Shown: piece by piece, positions 27,761-35,891 of the stretch
How the letters are laid out: every line of letters starts with the position of its first letter
Numbering within the stretch: the stretch's first letter is position 1
Assembly: GCF_014695775.1 (NCBI RefSeq)
Contig: NZ_JACJOX010000012.1
Span: 1-64,000, forward strand
DNA length: 64,000 nucleotides
DNA from: Leptolyngbya sp. FACHB-60
Lineage (GTDB): Bacteria; Cyanobacteriota; Cyanobacteriia; Phormidesmidales; Phormidesmidaceae
Reading direction: 5' to 3'
The notes under the pieces: generated by a model
Databases searched by the model: none
What the model saw: only the letters and a program-made list of their open reading frames with translations
What the model was told of the DNA's origin: nothing
Made by a program: the position numbers and the translations under genes

Positions 27761-28272
27761 GCAGCCCTGTATGCCGCTAGCCCCAACCTCGATCGCAGCC
27801 TGCGTGTAGCCGTTATTCTCTCTAATTTCCTGGGGTAATCATTGAAGATCTCAAAATTCTTTTTTTGTTGATAAACATACTTGAACTTATGTGTGTGCTT
27901 TTTGAAATAAATAGCTGAATAGTGACCAATAGATTTTATTGTTTAGAGGTAGTCAAATTGTTGTTTATTCGTGAATAGCGAATAAAAAATCTGGAATAAT
28001 TGCCCTAATAAATAAGCTGTTTTAGCCGTCTAACTCTTGCCTGGGTCAACGCCTAAGCTGGATTATGTCTGATCTTTTCTAAGCTGGCGGGTTGATTCTC
28101 TTTAGCTTAATTAGGGGTCAGATAAATCTTAAATGAGCGCCAATTTTTTGGTCGCTCATGGTAAAGCCAGCCGTATTTAATTTGGGCTTAAGCCAGGTTC
28201 AATCTGGAAAAATTTGACCTACCACTGTTGTCTAGACTGCTACGATTAACTCACTCAGAAGGATTTTCAGTT
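27761..28272 (+). promoter_or_regulatory. AT-rich upstream region of the LoLiP cassette
   Basis: About 500 non-coding bases precede the apcD4-like gene; from 27840 the sequence becomes strikingly AT-rich. It contains a perfect inverted repeat at 27964-27986 (listed separately). AAGGA at about 28259 is the ribosome-binding site for the ATG at 28273. I cannot fix a -10/-35 pair. Confidence 0.55.
27964..27986. promoter_or_regulatory. Perfect 8-bp inverted repeat, candidate operator
   Basis: TTTATTCG at 27964-27971 and CGAATAAA at 27979-27986 are exact reverse complements around a 7-base spacer. The position about 290 bases upstream of the apcD4-like start, in the only sizeable promoter region of the cassette, makes it a candidate regulator-binding site; this is inference. 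Confidence 0.45.
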
Positions 28273-28746
28273 ATGAGCATTGTGGCCAAGGTTATCGCCC
28301 AGTCCGATGAAGCTAATCGTTTTCTCAGCAGCGCTGAGCTAACAAAACTACAAGACTTTTTTGGTAACGGAACCACTCGCATCAGTGCATCACAAAAGTT
28401 AGCTGCCAATGAGCAGAAAATCGTTGACGAAGGCAGCAAGCGTTTTTGGTCTCAATGCCCAAACACACCTAGCAACAGCGGAAATCCACAAAAAACTGCT
28501 CTCTGTCAGCGCGATCAGGGCTGGTATATTCGTTTGGTCAGCTATTGTGTGCTAGCAGGCAATGCTAAGCCCTTAGAAGATATCGGGCTAGACGGCATGC
28601 GCGATATGTACGTTTCTCTTGGGGTTCCCCTCACCAATCTCAAACTAGCCATGCGCTGCATCAAAGAAGTGGCCATGGGCACCTTAACCTCAGAAGAAGG
28701 CGCGCTAGCTGCTCCCTATTTTGATCAGCTAATTCGGGCATTCTAA
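28273..28746 (+). CDS. apcD4: ApcD4-like allophycocyanin alpha-type subunit
   Basis: The protein has 157 residues from the ATG at 28273 (MSIVAKVIAQSDEANRFL); upstream codons in frame look spurious. The globin-like phycobiliprotein fold is clear, and the bilin-attachment Cys78 lies in KTALCQRDQGWYIRLVSY. Sequence around it (CPNTPSNSGNPQKTALCQRD) differs from ordinary ApcA and resembles the far-red ApcD-type subunits. Next to an apcB paralogue and an isiX-like gene, this matches the known apcD4-apcB3-isiX cassette of low-light-adapted cyanobacteria, in which ApcD4-ApcB3 forms red-shifted antenna nanotubes. Assignment to ApcD4 rather than another ApcD paralogue rests mainly on this order. Confidence 0.83.
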   Translation: MSIVAKVIAQSDEANRFLSSAELTKLQDFFGNGTTRISASQKLAANEQKIVDEGSKRFWSQCPNTPSNSGNPQKTALCQRDQGWYIRLVSYCVLAGNAKPLEDIGLDGMRDMYVSLGVPLTNLKLAMRCIKEVAMGTLTSEEGALAAPYFDQLIRAF

Positions 28747-28811
28747 AGCTTTAGCTTAGGCAAAATCGGTTTACTGACCAACGTTGTTTTTACGCTTTAA
28801 CGAGAACAATC

Positions 28812-29297
28812 ATGCAAGACACCATTACTGCCGTTATTAACCCTGCTGACGAGAAAGGTAGCTACCTGGAAGGTGCTGAGCTAGAAGCCCTCAATCAATA
28901 CTTTAAAAGTGGTAGTTTGCGAGTAAAAGCGGCCAGCCAAATTGGCGAAAGTGCCGCCAGCATCATCCGTGAAACCGTTGCTAAAAGTCTGCTATACGGA
29001 GATATCACTTGCCCTGGGGGAAACATGTACCCCACTCGCCGCTACGCCGCTTGCTTGCGCGATCTAACCTATTTTCTGCGCTACGCGACCTATGCCATGC
29101 TGGCCGCAGATGCGTCTATTTTGAATGAGCGCGTGCTGAATGGTTTAAGAGAAACCTACGGATCCTTAGGGGTGCCCATTGAACCAACTATCCAAGCGAT
29201 TCAGGCTATGAAGGAAGTGGTGACCCAGCGCGTTGGCGCTGATGCCGGTCAAGAAATGGATATTTACTTAGACTACATTATTTCGGGTCTGAGCTAG
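28812..29297 (+). CDS. apcB3: ApcB3-like allophycocyanin beta subunit
   Basis: This 161-residue protein is a full-length allophycocyanin beta chain. The bilin Cys81 is in [20 protein letters not shown], and the end, [10 protein letters not shown], matches ApcB. It diverges from housekeeping ApcB mainly in the N-terminal half. It follows the apcD4-like gene by 65 bases and precedes the isiX-like gene by 53 bases, all rightward, indicating one operon. It should pair with the ApcD4-like subunit to form a low-energy antenna complex. No linker or ApcC gene is nearby, as expected for nanotube-type rather than core-type assembly. Confidence 0.87.
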   Translation: MQDTITAVINPADEKGSYLEGAELEALNQYFKSGSLRVKAASQIGESAASIIRETVAKSLLYGDITCPGGNMYPTRRYAACLRDLTYFLRYATYAMLAADASILNERVLNGLRETYGSLGVPIEPTIQAIQAMKEVVTQRVGADAGQEMDIYLDYIISGLS

Positions 29298-29350
29298 GAA
29301 CAGTCCGTTTCCCCCTTGTTGACCACTGCCCTAACAGTTGAATCATTGCC

Positions 29351-30865
29351 ATGTACGCTGTTAATAAAACCCAGGAACAATACCCCTGGTGGGCGGGTAA
29401 CGCCCGATTTATAGACCTGTCTAACACGTTTATTGTGGCCCACGTGGCCCACGCCGCCTTGATCATGCTCTGGGCTGGGGTATTTACTCTCTTTGAGCTG
29501 GCGGTTTACTCTCCCGAGACCCCTATGTATAGCCAGGGGCTAATTTTGTTGCCCCACCTGGCCACCCAGGGCTGGGGCATAGGCTCTGGCGGTACCGTTG
29601 CTAACACCTACCCTATGTTTGCCATTGGGGTAATTCACATTGTCGCTGCCGGGGTGCTCGCTGGCGGAGCCTACTTTCACCGCATCCGGCTTAGCCCTAG
29701 CCTGGCGACCGAGAGTGGGCGGGCTGCCAAATTTGACTTTGAGTGGGATGATCCCAAAAAACTGGGCCTGATTCTAGGGCACCATCTGGTCATTTTGGGC
29801 CTTGGTGCCCTACTGCTGGTCATTAAAGCCATGGCTTTTGGTGGGCTATACGACGCTACCGTTGGGGAAGTTCGCCTGGTCACTGCCCCTACCTTAGATA
29901 TCGGCACTCTCTTCGACTATCGCACCCACCTATTTGACGTCAACAACCTAGAAGACCTGGTGGGTGGCCACATTTATGTGGCCGTACTGTTGGTGTTAGG
30001 AGGTGCTTGGCACATTTTAGTGCCGCCCTTTAACTGGGTACGGCAGCGGTTTCTCTTTTCTGGCGACGGCATTTTGGCTTACTCGCTGTTTGGCATTGCC
30101 TTGGGTGGGTTTGCCGCCTCCTACTACTGCGGCTTTAATACCCTGGCCTACCCCACTGAGTTTTATGGGCCACCCCTGGCTCTTAAATCGGCTTTCTTGC
30201 CCTCGTTTTACGACCCCAGTGGCGCGATCGCCTCGGGATACTCTTCCCGTACCTGGTTGGCCAATGCTCACTTTTACCTGGCCTTTTTCTTTTTGCAGGG
30301 AGGGCTTTGGCACTATCAGCGGGCTATGGGCTTTGACTGGAGACAAACCATCGCCAACTGGCAGCAAAACCTGGCTGTCGTGAGTGATAATCCCGTCTTG
30401 GCTTACCAAAACCTGGTGCACTCAGCACCTCGACCCCTGCTACAGGTGTGCTACTCAGCACCCCAGATGGAGCTGCCGCCCCTACTGCCTACGGAGCAAT
30501 CCTTTGGTGACTATTTTTATCATCCCTCCCGAGGTTTAGAGCAGCCTAGCTTAACCAGCGCTAACGGCGTGCGCACAACGCTGTATCAAACCGCTTACCA
30601 AGCCCGCAAACAGACGTTCTATCAACCTTCAGCTTTGACCGAGGGCAAAGCGACGTTTGGTTATGGGAGCGCTACACCCAAGCGCATGTACGAATTGCCT
30701 AAAGTGCCCCAGGGGTTCTTGCGTTATCCTTTGCCCCTGGGCTCGGTGGTGTATGAGCCCAGCCAAACTCAGGGTCAAAGCGGTCAGGCCATCAGCGCTG
30801 AGGATTCTGAGGCAAATACCTCGGTTCCCTCCAGCAATGGCACCCATAGGGCTGCTATGGCTTAG
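29351..30865 (+). CDS. isiX: IsiX-like CP43-family chlorophyll-binding protein with C-terminal extension
   Basis: The protein has 504 residues. The first about 345 form the six-helix CP43/IsiA/Pcb antenna fold: WWAGNARFIDLSNTFIVAHV at the start, His-rich helices (GHHLVILGLGALLL, GGHIYVAVLLVLGGAWHIL) and NAHFYLAFFFLQGGLWHY in the last helix. The large lumenal loop of true CP43 is absent. Residues about 346-504 are a hydrophilic extension rich in Tyr, Pro and Gln (LYQTAYQARKQTFYQPS; KRMYELPKVPQGFLRYPLPL) that ordinary IsiA lacks. In known LoLiP clusters this gene is isiX, a thylakoid antenna. The tail could dock to the ApcD4-ApcB3 complex; that is inference. Confidence 0.87.
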   Translation: MYAVNKTQEQYPWWAGNARFIDLSNTFIVAHVAHAALIMLWAGVFTLFELAVYSPETPMYSQGLILLPHLATQGWGIGSGGTVANTYPMFAIGVIHIVAAGVLAGGAYFHRIRLSPSLATESGRAAKFDFEWDDPKKLGLILGHHLVILGLGALLLVIKAMAFGGLYDATVGEVRLVTAPTLDIGTLFDYRTHLFDVNNLEDLVGGHIYVAVLLVLGGAWHILVPPFNWVRQRFLFSGDGILAYSLFGIALGGFAASYYCGFNTLAYPTEFYGPPLALKSAFLPSFYDPSGAIASGYSSRTWLANAHFYLAFFFLQGGLWHYQRAMGFDWRQTIANWQQNLAVVSDNPVLAYQNLVHSAPRPLLQVCYSAPQMELPPLLPTEQSFGDYFYHPSRGLEQPSLTSANGVRTTLYQTAYQARKQTFYQPSALTEGKATFGYGSATPKRMYELPKVPQGFLRYPLPLGSVVYEPSQTQGQSGQAISAEDSEANTSVPSSNGTHRAAMA

Positions 30866-30916
30866 CGCTATGACTTAAGCGGGTGAATCCACACTTGTTC
30901 AAACACGCCTATTCGT

Positions 30917-30950
30917 CTCCCTAGCCCTTTAAAGGGGTTAGGGAGATTTA
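30917..30950 (+). terminator. Terminator of the LoLiP operon
   Basis: CTCCCTAGCCCTTT (30917-30930) pairs with AAAGGGGTTAGGGAG (30931-30945) with a one-base bulge, followed by ATTTATTAT. It lies about 50 bases after the isiX-like stop. Confidence 0.65.
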
Positions 30951-31090
30951 TTATGGGTCGGGCATCAGTAAGATTTTTCCCTAGCTAATATGGCTAAACC
31001 AGTTGCAGCCCTAGGGCCATTGGCTCAAAAATCCTGAGTGTATTGCCGCAGTTGATTTAGTTAGGCCACTTTGACAGGCGGAATCCTCTG

Positions 31091-31121
31091 GTAGGGGCAT
31101 TGCAGTGTGCAATGCTCCTAC
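31091..31121. repeat. Small palindromic repeat, GTAGGGGCAT type
   Basis: GTAGGGGCATTGCA (31091-31104) and TGCAATGCTCCTAC (31108-31121) form a hairpin with one mismatch and a 3-base loop. The outer sequence is the same as in the palindrome at 40365-40392, indicating a dispersed element of the type common in cyanobacterial intergenic DNA. Confidence 0.75.
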
Positions 31122-31245
31122 GGCGAACCTGGCCTAACCCAGTGGACGTTTGCAATATTCCAGCTAAAAATCCTCTCAGTCAGCGGTGTAACTTGGCTAT
31201 TGGGGCCGGTCACGGTGCAGCTTATCGGTGTTCAGCTGGAACACT

Positions 31246-32739
31246 CTAAAGGAGCTTGGCCAGGGTGGCTTCGGTACCCAATTCATAGAGCTGGTGAAGG
31301 TACTGGGTAACCGTTTCCACAAATCGGGAGGACTGGGGCAGATCGCCAAAGATCTCCGTCAGATTCAGCAGCGGCATGGGGTCAGTGCCGCCCGATCGCG
31401 CCCGCTCCGATAGTATTTCGGCCATCGGGTCATCGATCGGCATCTCATGGCCCTGATCGTCTTTGCCGTTGAGGTAGCGGAACCAGGCGGCAATGGTGAG
31501 ACTCAGGTAGTCGATCGCGCCATTCTGATCCAGCTTGTCGCGCAGGGAACCGAGGGCCCACTTGGGAATTTTGGCCGAGCTGTTGAGGCAGAGCCGGGGG
31601 AGCTGGTCGTGAATCTTCGAGTTCGAGAACCGTTCTACTAGAGTCTGCTTGTATTGGCTGACGTCAATACCGGGAACGGGGTGCAGAGTAGGGATGACTT
31701 CATCCATCAGTCGCTCTGCCGCCTGGCGAATCTGGGCGTCGGCCATCGATTCGTGAACGTAGGCGTAGCCCTTCAGCGAGCCGAGATAGCCGATTAGCTG
31801 GTGGCTGGTGTTGAGCAGCCGGATCTTCATCATCTCGTAGGGGTGCACGTCGTTGGTCATCTGCACGCCGACGCTTTCCCAGTCGGGACGTCCGGCACTA
31901 AAGCGATCTTCAACTACCCACTGGAGGAAGGGCTCAGCTACCACGGGCCAGGCGTCGTCGATATCAAACTGGTCGGCAACCATTTGCAGGTCGCTGGGAG
32001 CGGTGGCGGGGGTAATGCGATCGACCATGCAGTTAGGGAAGGCAACATTCTCCCGAATCCAGCCGCCCAAGTCGGGGTTTTGCAGCTGGGCGAAGGCGGT
32101 CAGCATTCTCCCCACCATGTCGCCATTGCCCTGAATGTTGTCACAGGAGAGCACGGTGAAAGGCGCTATCCCCTGCTGTCGTCGTCGATCCAAGGCCGCT
32201 GTTAGGAAGCCATAGACGCCGTAGGGCTGCTCGGGGTTTTGCAGGTCGTGCTGAATCGTGGGATGGTTGGCATCGAACTCGCCGGTGCCTTCGACGACGT
32301 AGTAGCCGCCTTCGGTAATGGTCAGGGTGACGATGCGGCACTGGGGGTCAGCCAGGGTGGCAATCACGGCCTCACGATTTTCAGGGGCGAATAGGTATTG
32401 GGTAATCGAGCCGATGACGCGGGCGTAGTCACCGGCAGGCGATCGCTCTACCAGAGTGTACAAACAATCCTGGGACGCCAGGGCATCGCGCATTTTCTGG
32501 TCGAACTCCAGCAGGCCGATGCCGCAGATGCCCCAGTCGCTGCCGGGGTTCTGCTCTAGATAGTTGTCCATATAGAGCGCCTGGTGGGCCCGGTGAAAGC
32601 CGCCGACGCCAATGTGGATAATGCCGGGGGTGACGGCGCTGCGATCGTATCGGGGCAGGCGCACTCGATCGCTCAACTGCGAGAGCGATCGCTCATTCAG
32701 CTTGACGAGGGACTTCGCGGAAGTGGGTTGGCTGTTCAT
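31246..32739 (-). CDS. Mannitol dehydrogenase-family polyol dehydrogenase
   Basis: This 497-residue protein is the usual length for long-chain mannitol/fructuronate-type dehydrogenases. An N-terminal nucleotide-binding segment IIHIGVGGFHRAHQALY, the TLTITEGGYY motif, SCDNIQGNG and the catalytic-lysine region MKIRLLNTSHQLIGYLGSLKGY are all present. It would oxidise a polyol (mannitol, arabitol or sorbitol) to a ketose with NAD. The start overlaps the end of the ABC ATPase gene by 47 bases, and it is the last gene of the leftward importer operon, so substrate import and oxidation are linked. The 3' end of a second, decayed copy lies at 27415-27760. Confidence 0.9.
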   Translation of the reverse strand: MNSQPTSAKSLVKLNERSLSQLSDRVRLPRYDRSAVTPGIIHIGVGGFHRAHQALYMDNYLEQNPGSDWGICGIGLLEFDQKMRDALASQDCLYTLVERSPAGDYARVIGSITQYLFAPENREAVIATLADPQCRIVTLTITEGGYYVVEGTGEFDANHPTIQHDLQNPEQPYGVYGFLTAALDRRRQQGIAPFTVLSCDNIQGNGDMVGRMLTAFAQLQNPDLGGWIRENVAFPNCMVDRITPATAPSDLQMVADQFDIDDAWPVVAEPFLQWVVEDRFSAGRPDWESVGVQMTNDVHPYEMMKIRLLNTSHQLIGYLGSLKGYAYVHESMADAQIRQAAERLMDEVIPTLHPVPGIDVSQYKQTLVERFSNSKIHDQLPRLCLNSSAKIPKWALGSLRDKLDQNGAIDYLSLTIAAWFRYLNGKDDQGHEMPIDDPMAEILSERARSGGTDPMPLLNLTEIFGDLPQSSRFVETVTQYLHQLYELGTEATLAKLL

Positions 32740-33895
32740 AGGTCTGCTCTAGCCGTGCTTCGGTTTGTAACGGTACTTCGGGATGGCGGGTGAGGCTGAG
32801 GGGGTGGCGCTCAGCTTTGGGAATCGCTTGGCCCTCGCCATCAAACAGGTGGCAGAGGCTGCCATCGATGGTGACGGGGACGCGATCGCGCACCTTGGCC
32901 CGGCTGTTGCCGTCGGTCTGCACGATAAAGGTGTCGCCGCCAGCGACCTTGACGTAGAGGTAGGTTTCGCCGCCCAGACGCTCCACTACCAAGACTTCGC
33001 CCATTAGCGTTGGGTTGGTGGCATCGATCCGCAGGTGCTCAGGGCGAATGCCCAGGGTGGCGCGATCGCCTGCCATCAGGGTTCTCGGCTGCACCGGAAT
33101 GGTGATGGTGGCATCGCCCGGCAGGCGCACGGTGGTGCCAGAATCTTGCACCCCGGTGGTTTGCACCGAGAGAAAGTTCATCTTGGGTGAGCCGATGAAC
33201 CCAGCCACAAACAGGTTGCGGGGATGGTGGTACAGCTCTAGGGGCGAACCGACTTGCTCGACCACGCCGCCCTGGAGCACCACAATCTTGTCAGCCAAAG
33301 TCATAGCTTCGATCTGGTCGTGGGTGACGTAGATCATGGTGGATTGCAGGCTTTCGTGCAGCCCCGACAGCTCAATGCGCATCTGCACCCGCAGAGAGGC
33401 ATCAAGGTTCGACAACGGCTCATCAAACAAAAACACCTTGGGGTTGCGCACCAGGGCTCGGCCGATGGCGACCCGCTGGCGTTGCCCCCCCGAAAGCTTG
33501 CCCGGCTTGCGATCGAGCAGCGGTTCGAGCTGCAAAATCCTCGCCACGTCTCGCGCTCGTTCCATGCGCCGCTCCTTAGAAACCCCAGCCAGGCGCAGGC
33601 TAAAGGCCATATTCTCGGCCACGGTCATGTGCGGGTACAGTGCGTAGGTTTGAAACACCATCGCCAGCCCCCGCTGGTCGGGCGGCACATCGTTCATGCG
33701 CTCGCCATCAACTAGCAAGTCGCCGGAGGTGATGTCTTCTAGCCCGGCGATCATGCGCAGCAGGGTCGATTTGCCGCAGCCAGAGGGGCCGACAAAGACG
33801 ACAAATTCGCGATCGTGAATATCGAGATCGACGCCTTTGATGACTTCGTTATCGACGTAGGTTTTATGGATGTTTCGTAACGTGACAGTTGACAT
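32693..33895 (-). CDS. Sugar/polyol ABC transporter ATP-binding protein (MalK/UgpC type)
   Basis: The 400-residue protein is a CUT1-family ATPase. Walker A is FVGPSGCGKSTLLRMIAGLE, the Q-loop is VFQTYALYPHMTV, the signature is KLSGGQRQRVAIGRAL, Walker B is VFLFDEPLSNLDA and the H-loop is YVTHDQIEAMTL. The C-terminal MalK-type regulatory OB domain is present (LGIRPEHLRIDA). The last 60 residues are a longer-than-usual tail that overlaps the dehydrogenase start. It powers the two permeases encoded just upstream in the same operon. Confidence 0.95.
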   Translation of the reverse strand: MSTVTLRNIHKTYVDNEVIKGVDLDIHDREFVVFVGPSGCGKSTLLRMIAGLEDITSGDLLVDGERMNDVPPDQRGLAMVFQTYALYPHMTVAENMAFSLRLAGVSKERRMERARDVARILQLEPLLDRKPGKLSGGQRQRVAIGRALVRNPKVFLFDEPLSNLDASLRVQMRIELSGLHESLQSTMIYVTHDQIEAMTLADKIVVLQGGVVEQVGSPLELYHHPRNLFVAGFIGSPKMNFLSVQTTGVQDSGTTVRLPGDATITIPVQPRTLMAGDRATLGIRPEHLRIDATNPTLMGEVLVVERLGGETYLYVKVAGGDTFIVQTDGNSRAKVRDRVPVTIDGSLCHLFDGEGQAIPKAERHPLSLTRHPEVPLQTEARLEQTYEQPTHFREVPRQAE

Positions 33896-33964
33896 GGGTG
33901 GCTCACCTTAAATTGAGGGAGAAAAAGACAGTTTTATAGGGTGAAATATTGCCGAGTTAAGGCT

Positions 33965-33981
33965 GGTGGGCAGTGCCCACC
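33965..33981. repeat. Short palindromic repeat GGTGGGC-AGT-GCCCACC
   Basis: A 7-bp perfect stem with a 3-base loop, followed by CTAC, lies in the 100-base gap between the second permease and the ATPase genes. Such GGTGGGC/GCCCACC hairpins are frequent dispersed elements in cyanobacteria. Here it may tune transcript levels inside the operon. Confidence 0.65.
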
Positions 33982-33995
33982 CTACGACAGGTCAT

Positions 33996-34817
33996 CTACT
34001 TAACGGCCCCAAAGGTGAGACCTCGCACCAGCTGCCGCTGGCTAACCCAGCCGAAGATCAAAATGGGGGCGATCGCCATGCTAGAAGCGGCCGACAGCTT
34101 GGCCCAAAACAAACCCTGGGGGCTGGAAAATGACGCAATAAACGCCGTCAATGGAGCCGCATCAAAGGTGGTCAAATTGAGGCTCCAGAAGGCTTCATTC
34201 CACGACAAAATAATCGAGAGCAGGGCGGTGGAAAAAATTCCCGGCAGGGCTAGGGGCATCAGCACATGCACCAGTTCCTGATAGGTAGAAGCGCCATCCA
34301 TGCGATCGGCTTCGAGAATTTCCTTCGGCACTTCTTTGAAAAAGCTGTAGATCATCCACACCACAATCGGCAAATTTATCAGGGTGTAAATAATGCTCAA
34401 ACCGATTCGGGTGTCGAGCAGCCCCGTTTCCCGCGCCAGGATATAAATTGGCACCAGCACGCCCACGGCGGGCAGCATCTTGGTCGAGAGCATCCACAGC
34501 AGCGTGCCCTTGGTGCGCTTAGTGGGGAAAAACGACATGGCGTAGGCCGCCGGAATCGCCAGCAGCAGCGACAGAATTGTTGCCCCCACGGAAATCACCA
34601 CGCTGTTCCAGGCGAAGTTGAAGTACGAGGCCCGGGTTTGCACCGCCACATAGTTCTCTAGGGTGGGCCGAAAGAACAGTTGGGGCGGTGTGGCGACCGC
34701 CGCCACCTCGGTCTTAAAGCTGGTGATAAACATCCAGAAAATTGGGAAGAACAGCAGGCAGGCCACCAGCCAGCCCAGCAAGGGAATCCACCAGCGGTGG
34801 GATTGCTTAGTTGCCAT
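33996..34817 (-). CDS. Carbohydrate ABC transporter permease, MalG-like
   Basis: The protein has 273 residues from the ATG at 34817 (MATKQSHRWWIP), one base after the upstream permease stop; the frame could extend nine codons upstream but would overlap it. Six membrane helices and the cytoplasmic EAA loop (EILEADRMDGASTYQELVHVLMP, motif around residues 185-207) identify a CUT1 inner-membrane permease. The family member pairs with the MalF-like subunit and the ATPase of this operon. The C-terminal QRQLVRGLTFGAVK ending is typical of polyol/sugar CUT1 permeases. Confidence 0.93.
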   Translation of the reverse strand: MATKQSHRWWIPLLGWLVACLLFFPIFWMFITSFKTEVAAVATPPQLFFRPTLENYVAVQTRASYFNFAWNSVVISVGATILSLLLAIPAAYAMSFFPTKRTKGTLLWMLSTKMLPAVGVLVPIYILARETGLLDTRIGLSIIYTLINLPIVVWMIYSFFKEVPKEILEADRMDGASTYQELVHVLMPLALPGIFSTALLSIILSWNEAFWSLNLTTFDAAPLTAFIASFSSPQGLFWAKLSAASSMAIAPILIFGWVSQRQLVRGLTFGAVK

Positions 34818-34818
34818 A

Positions 34819-35736
34819 TCAAGAGTCCAAATTACGAGCAACACTGCGCATCAGGAAAATCGCCACGATGTTGGCCAGCACGACGGCAATCAAACCGCCC
34901 GCCGAGGCTCCACCGACGTCGAATTCCAGCAGCGCTCTGAGGTAGATGTAGTAAGCCAGGTTGGTGGTGGCGAGGCCAGGCCCGCCCCCGGTGGTGACGA
35001 AAATTTCGGCAAAAATAGTGAGAAAGAAAATCGTCTCGATCATGGCGACCACGGCGATCGCCCGGTTCAGGTGGGGCAGCACCACAAAGCGGAACAGCTG
35101 CATCGCGCTAGCGCCATCCATGCGGGCCGCTTCCATCTGATCGGTGTCGAGGGACTGAATTGCCGTGAGCAAAATCAGTAGGGAGAAGGGCAGCCACTGC
35201 CAGGCGACAATGATGATGATCGCCAGCAGCGGAAAGTCGGCAAACCAGTCGATCGCCCCTAGGCCAAGCCCTCGGGTAATTTGGGCGAGCAGCCCGTTCA
35301 CCGGGTGCATCAGCATGTTTTTCCAGATCAGGGCGCTGACCGTGGGCATGACGAAAAATGGCGAAATCGCCAGCACCCGCGCTACGCCCCGACCGGGAAA
35401 CTCCTGGTTAAACAGCACCGCTAGCACGGTGCCGAGGCCGATGGTAATGGCCAGCACCGACACCACCAGCACCAGGGTGATGCCGATAGATATCCACAGG
35501 GTTGGGTCGGTGAGAATGTAGGCAAAGTTGGCGAAGCCGACAAACTCGCGATTGTCGGGAATCAGCAGGTTGTAGCGCTGGAAGGCAAACCAGATGGCCA
35601 TCACCAGCGGCACCACCATCCAGAGCACGAGCAAAATCACCGATGGCGCGACCAGCAGCCGGGCAGGAATCGAGCGGTGCGATCGCGCCCGCGCGGGCGG
35701 CGGGGAGTGGGCAGGGGTTGCGATAGATGAGGTCAT
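34819..35736 (-). CDS. Carbohydrate ABC transporter permease, MalF-like
   Basis: The protein has 305 residues from the ATG at 35736 (MTSSIATPAHSPPPARARSH); the open frame reaches 35838 but that part crosses a repeat region. Six hydrophobic helices after a Pro/Ser/Arg-rich cytoplasmic start, and the EAA loop DQMEAARMDGASAMQLFRFV, mark a CUT1 permease. TTGGGPGLATTNLAYYIY near residue 250 is family-typical. It forms the membrane channel with the MalG-like protein encoded one base downstream. Confidence 0.93.
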   Translation of the reverse strand: MTSSIATPAHSPPPARARSHRSIPARLLVAPSVILLVLWMVVPLVMAIWFAFQRYNLLIPDNREFVGFANFAYILTDPTLWISIGITLVLVVSVLAITIGLGTVLAVLFNQEFPGRGVARVLAISPFFVMPTVSALIWKNMLMHPVNGLLAQITRGLGLGAIDWFADFPLLAIIIIVAWQWLPFSLLILLTAIQSLDTDQMEAARMDGASAMQLFRFVVLPHLNRAIAVVAMIETIFFLTIFAEIFVTTGGGPGLATTNLAYYIYLRALLEFDVGGASAGGLIAVVLANIVAIFLMRSVARNLDS

Positions 35737-35891
35737 GGTAGGGAAGAGGGTTGGAGAGTGGGAGAGTAGATGAGTGGATGAGGGGGTGTTGGTGTTAGGT
35801 ATTAGGTGGCAGGTGCCAGGTTTTTGGGGTTCAGGCATCAGGGAAAACCTTTAAGCCATCTACCCATTCACCGGTCTACCCATCCACCCGC
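35737..35891. repeat. Low-complexity repeat block inside the importer operon
   Basis: This 155-base stretch between the binding-protein and permease genes contains GAGTAGATGAGTGGATGAGG-type repeats (about 35765-35787), a G/T-rich string related to the 158-223 element (about 35790-35835), and a C-rich partner (about 35858-35895) complementary to the first. It could fold into a large stem within the mRNA and reduce expression of the permeases relative to the binding protein. Confidence 0.5.

Larger units (their letters stand above)
30866..31245. other. 380-base gap after the LoLiP cassette
   Basis: This gap between the isiX-like gene and the convergent mannitol-dehydrogenase gene holds a terminator-like hairpin (30917-30950) and a palindromic repeat (31091-31121). 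The last 12 bases before the dehydrogenase stop are part of the sequence shared with the remnant at 27415. No ORF or RNA gene is seen. Confidence 0.6.
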
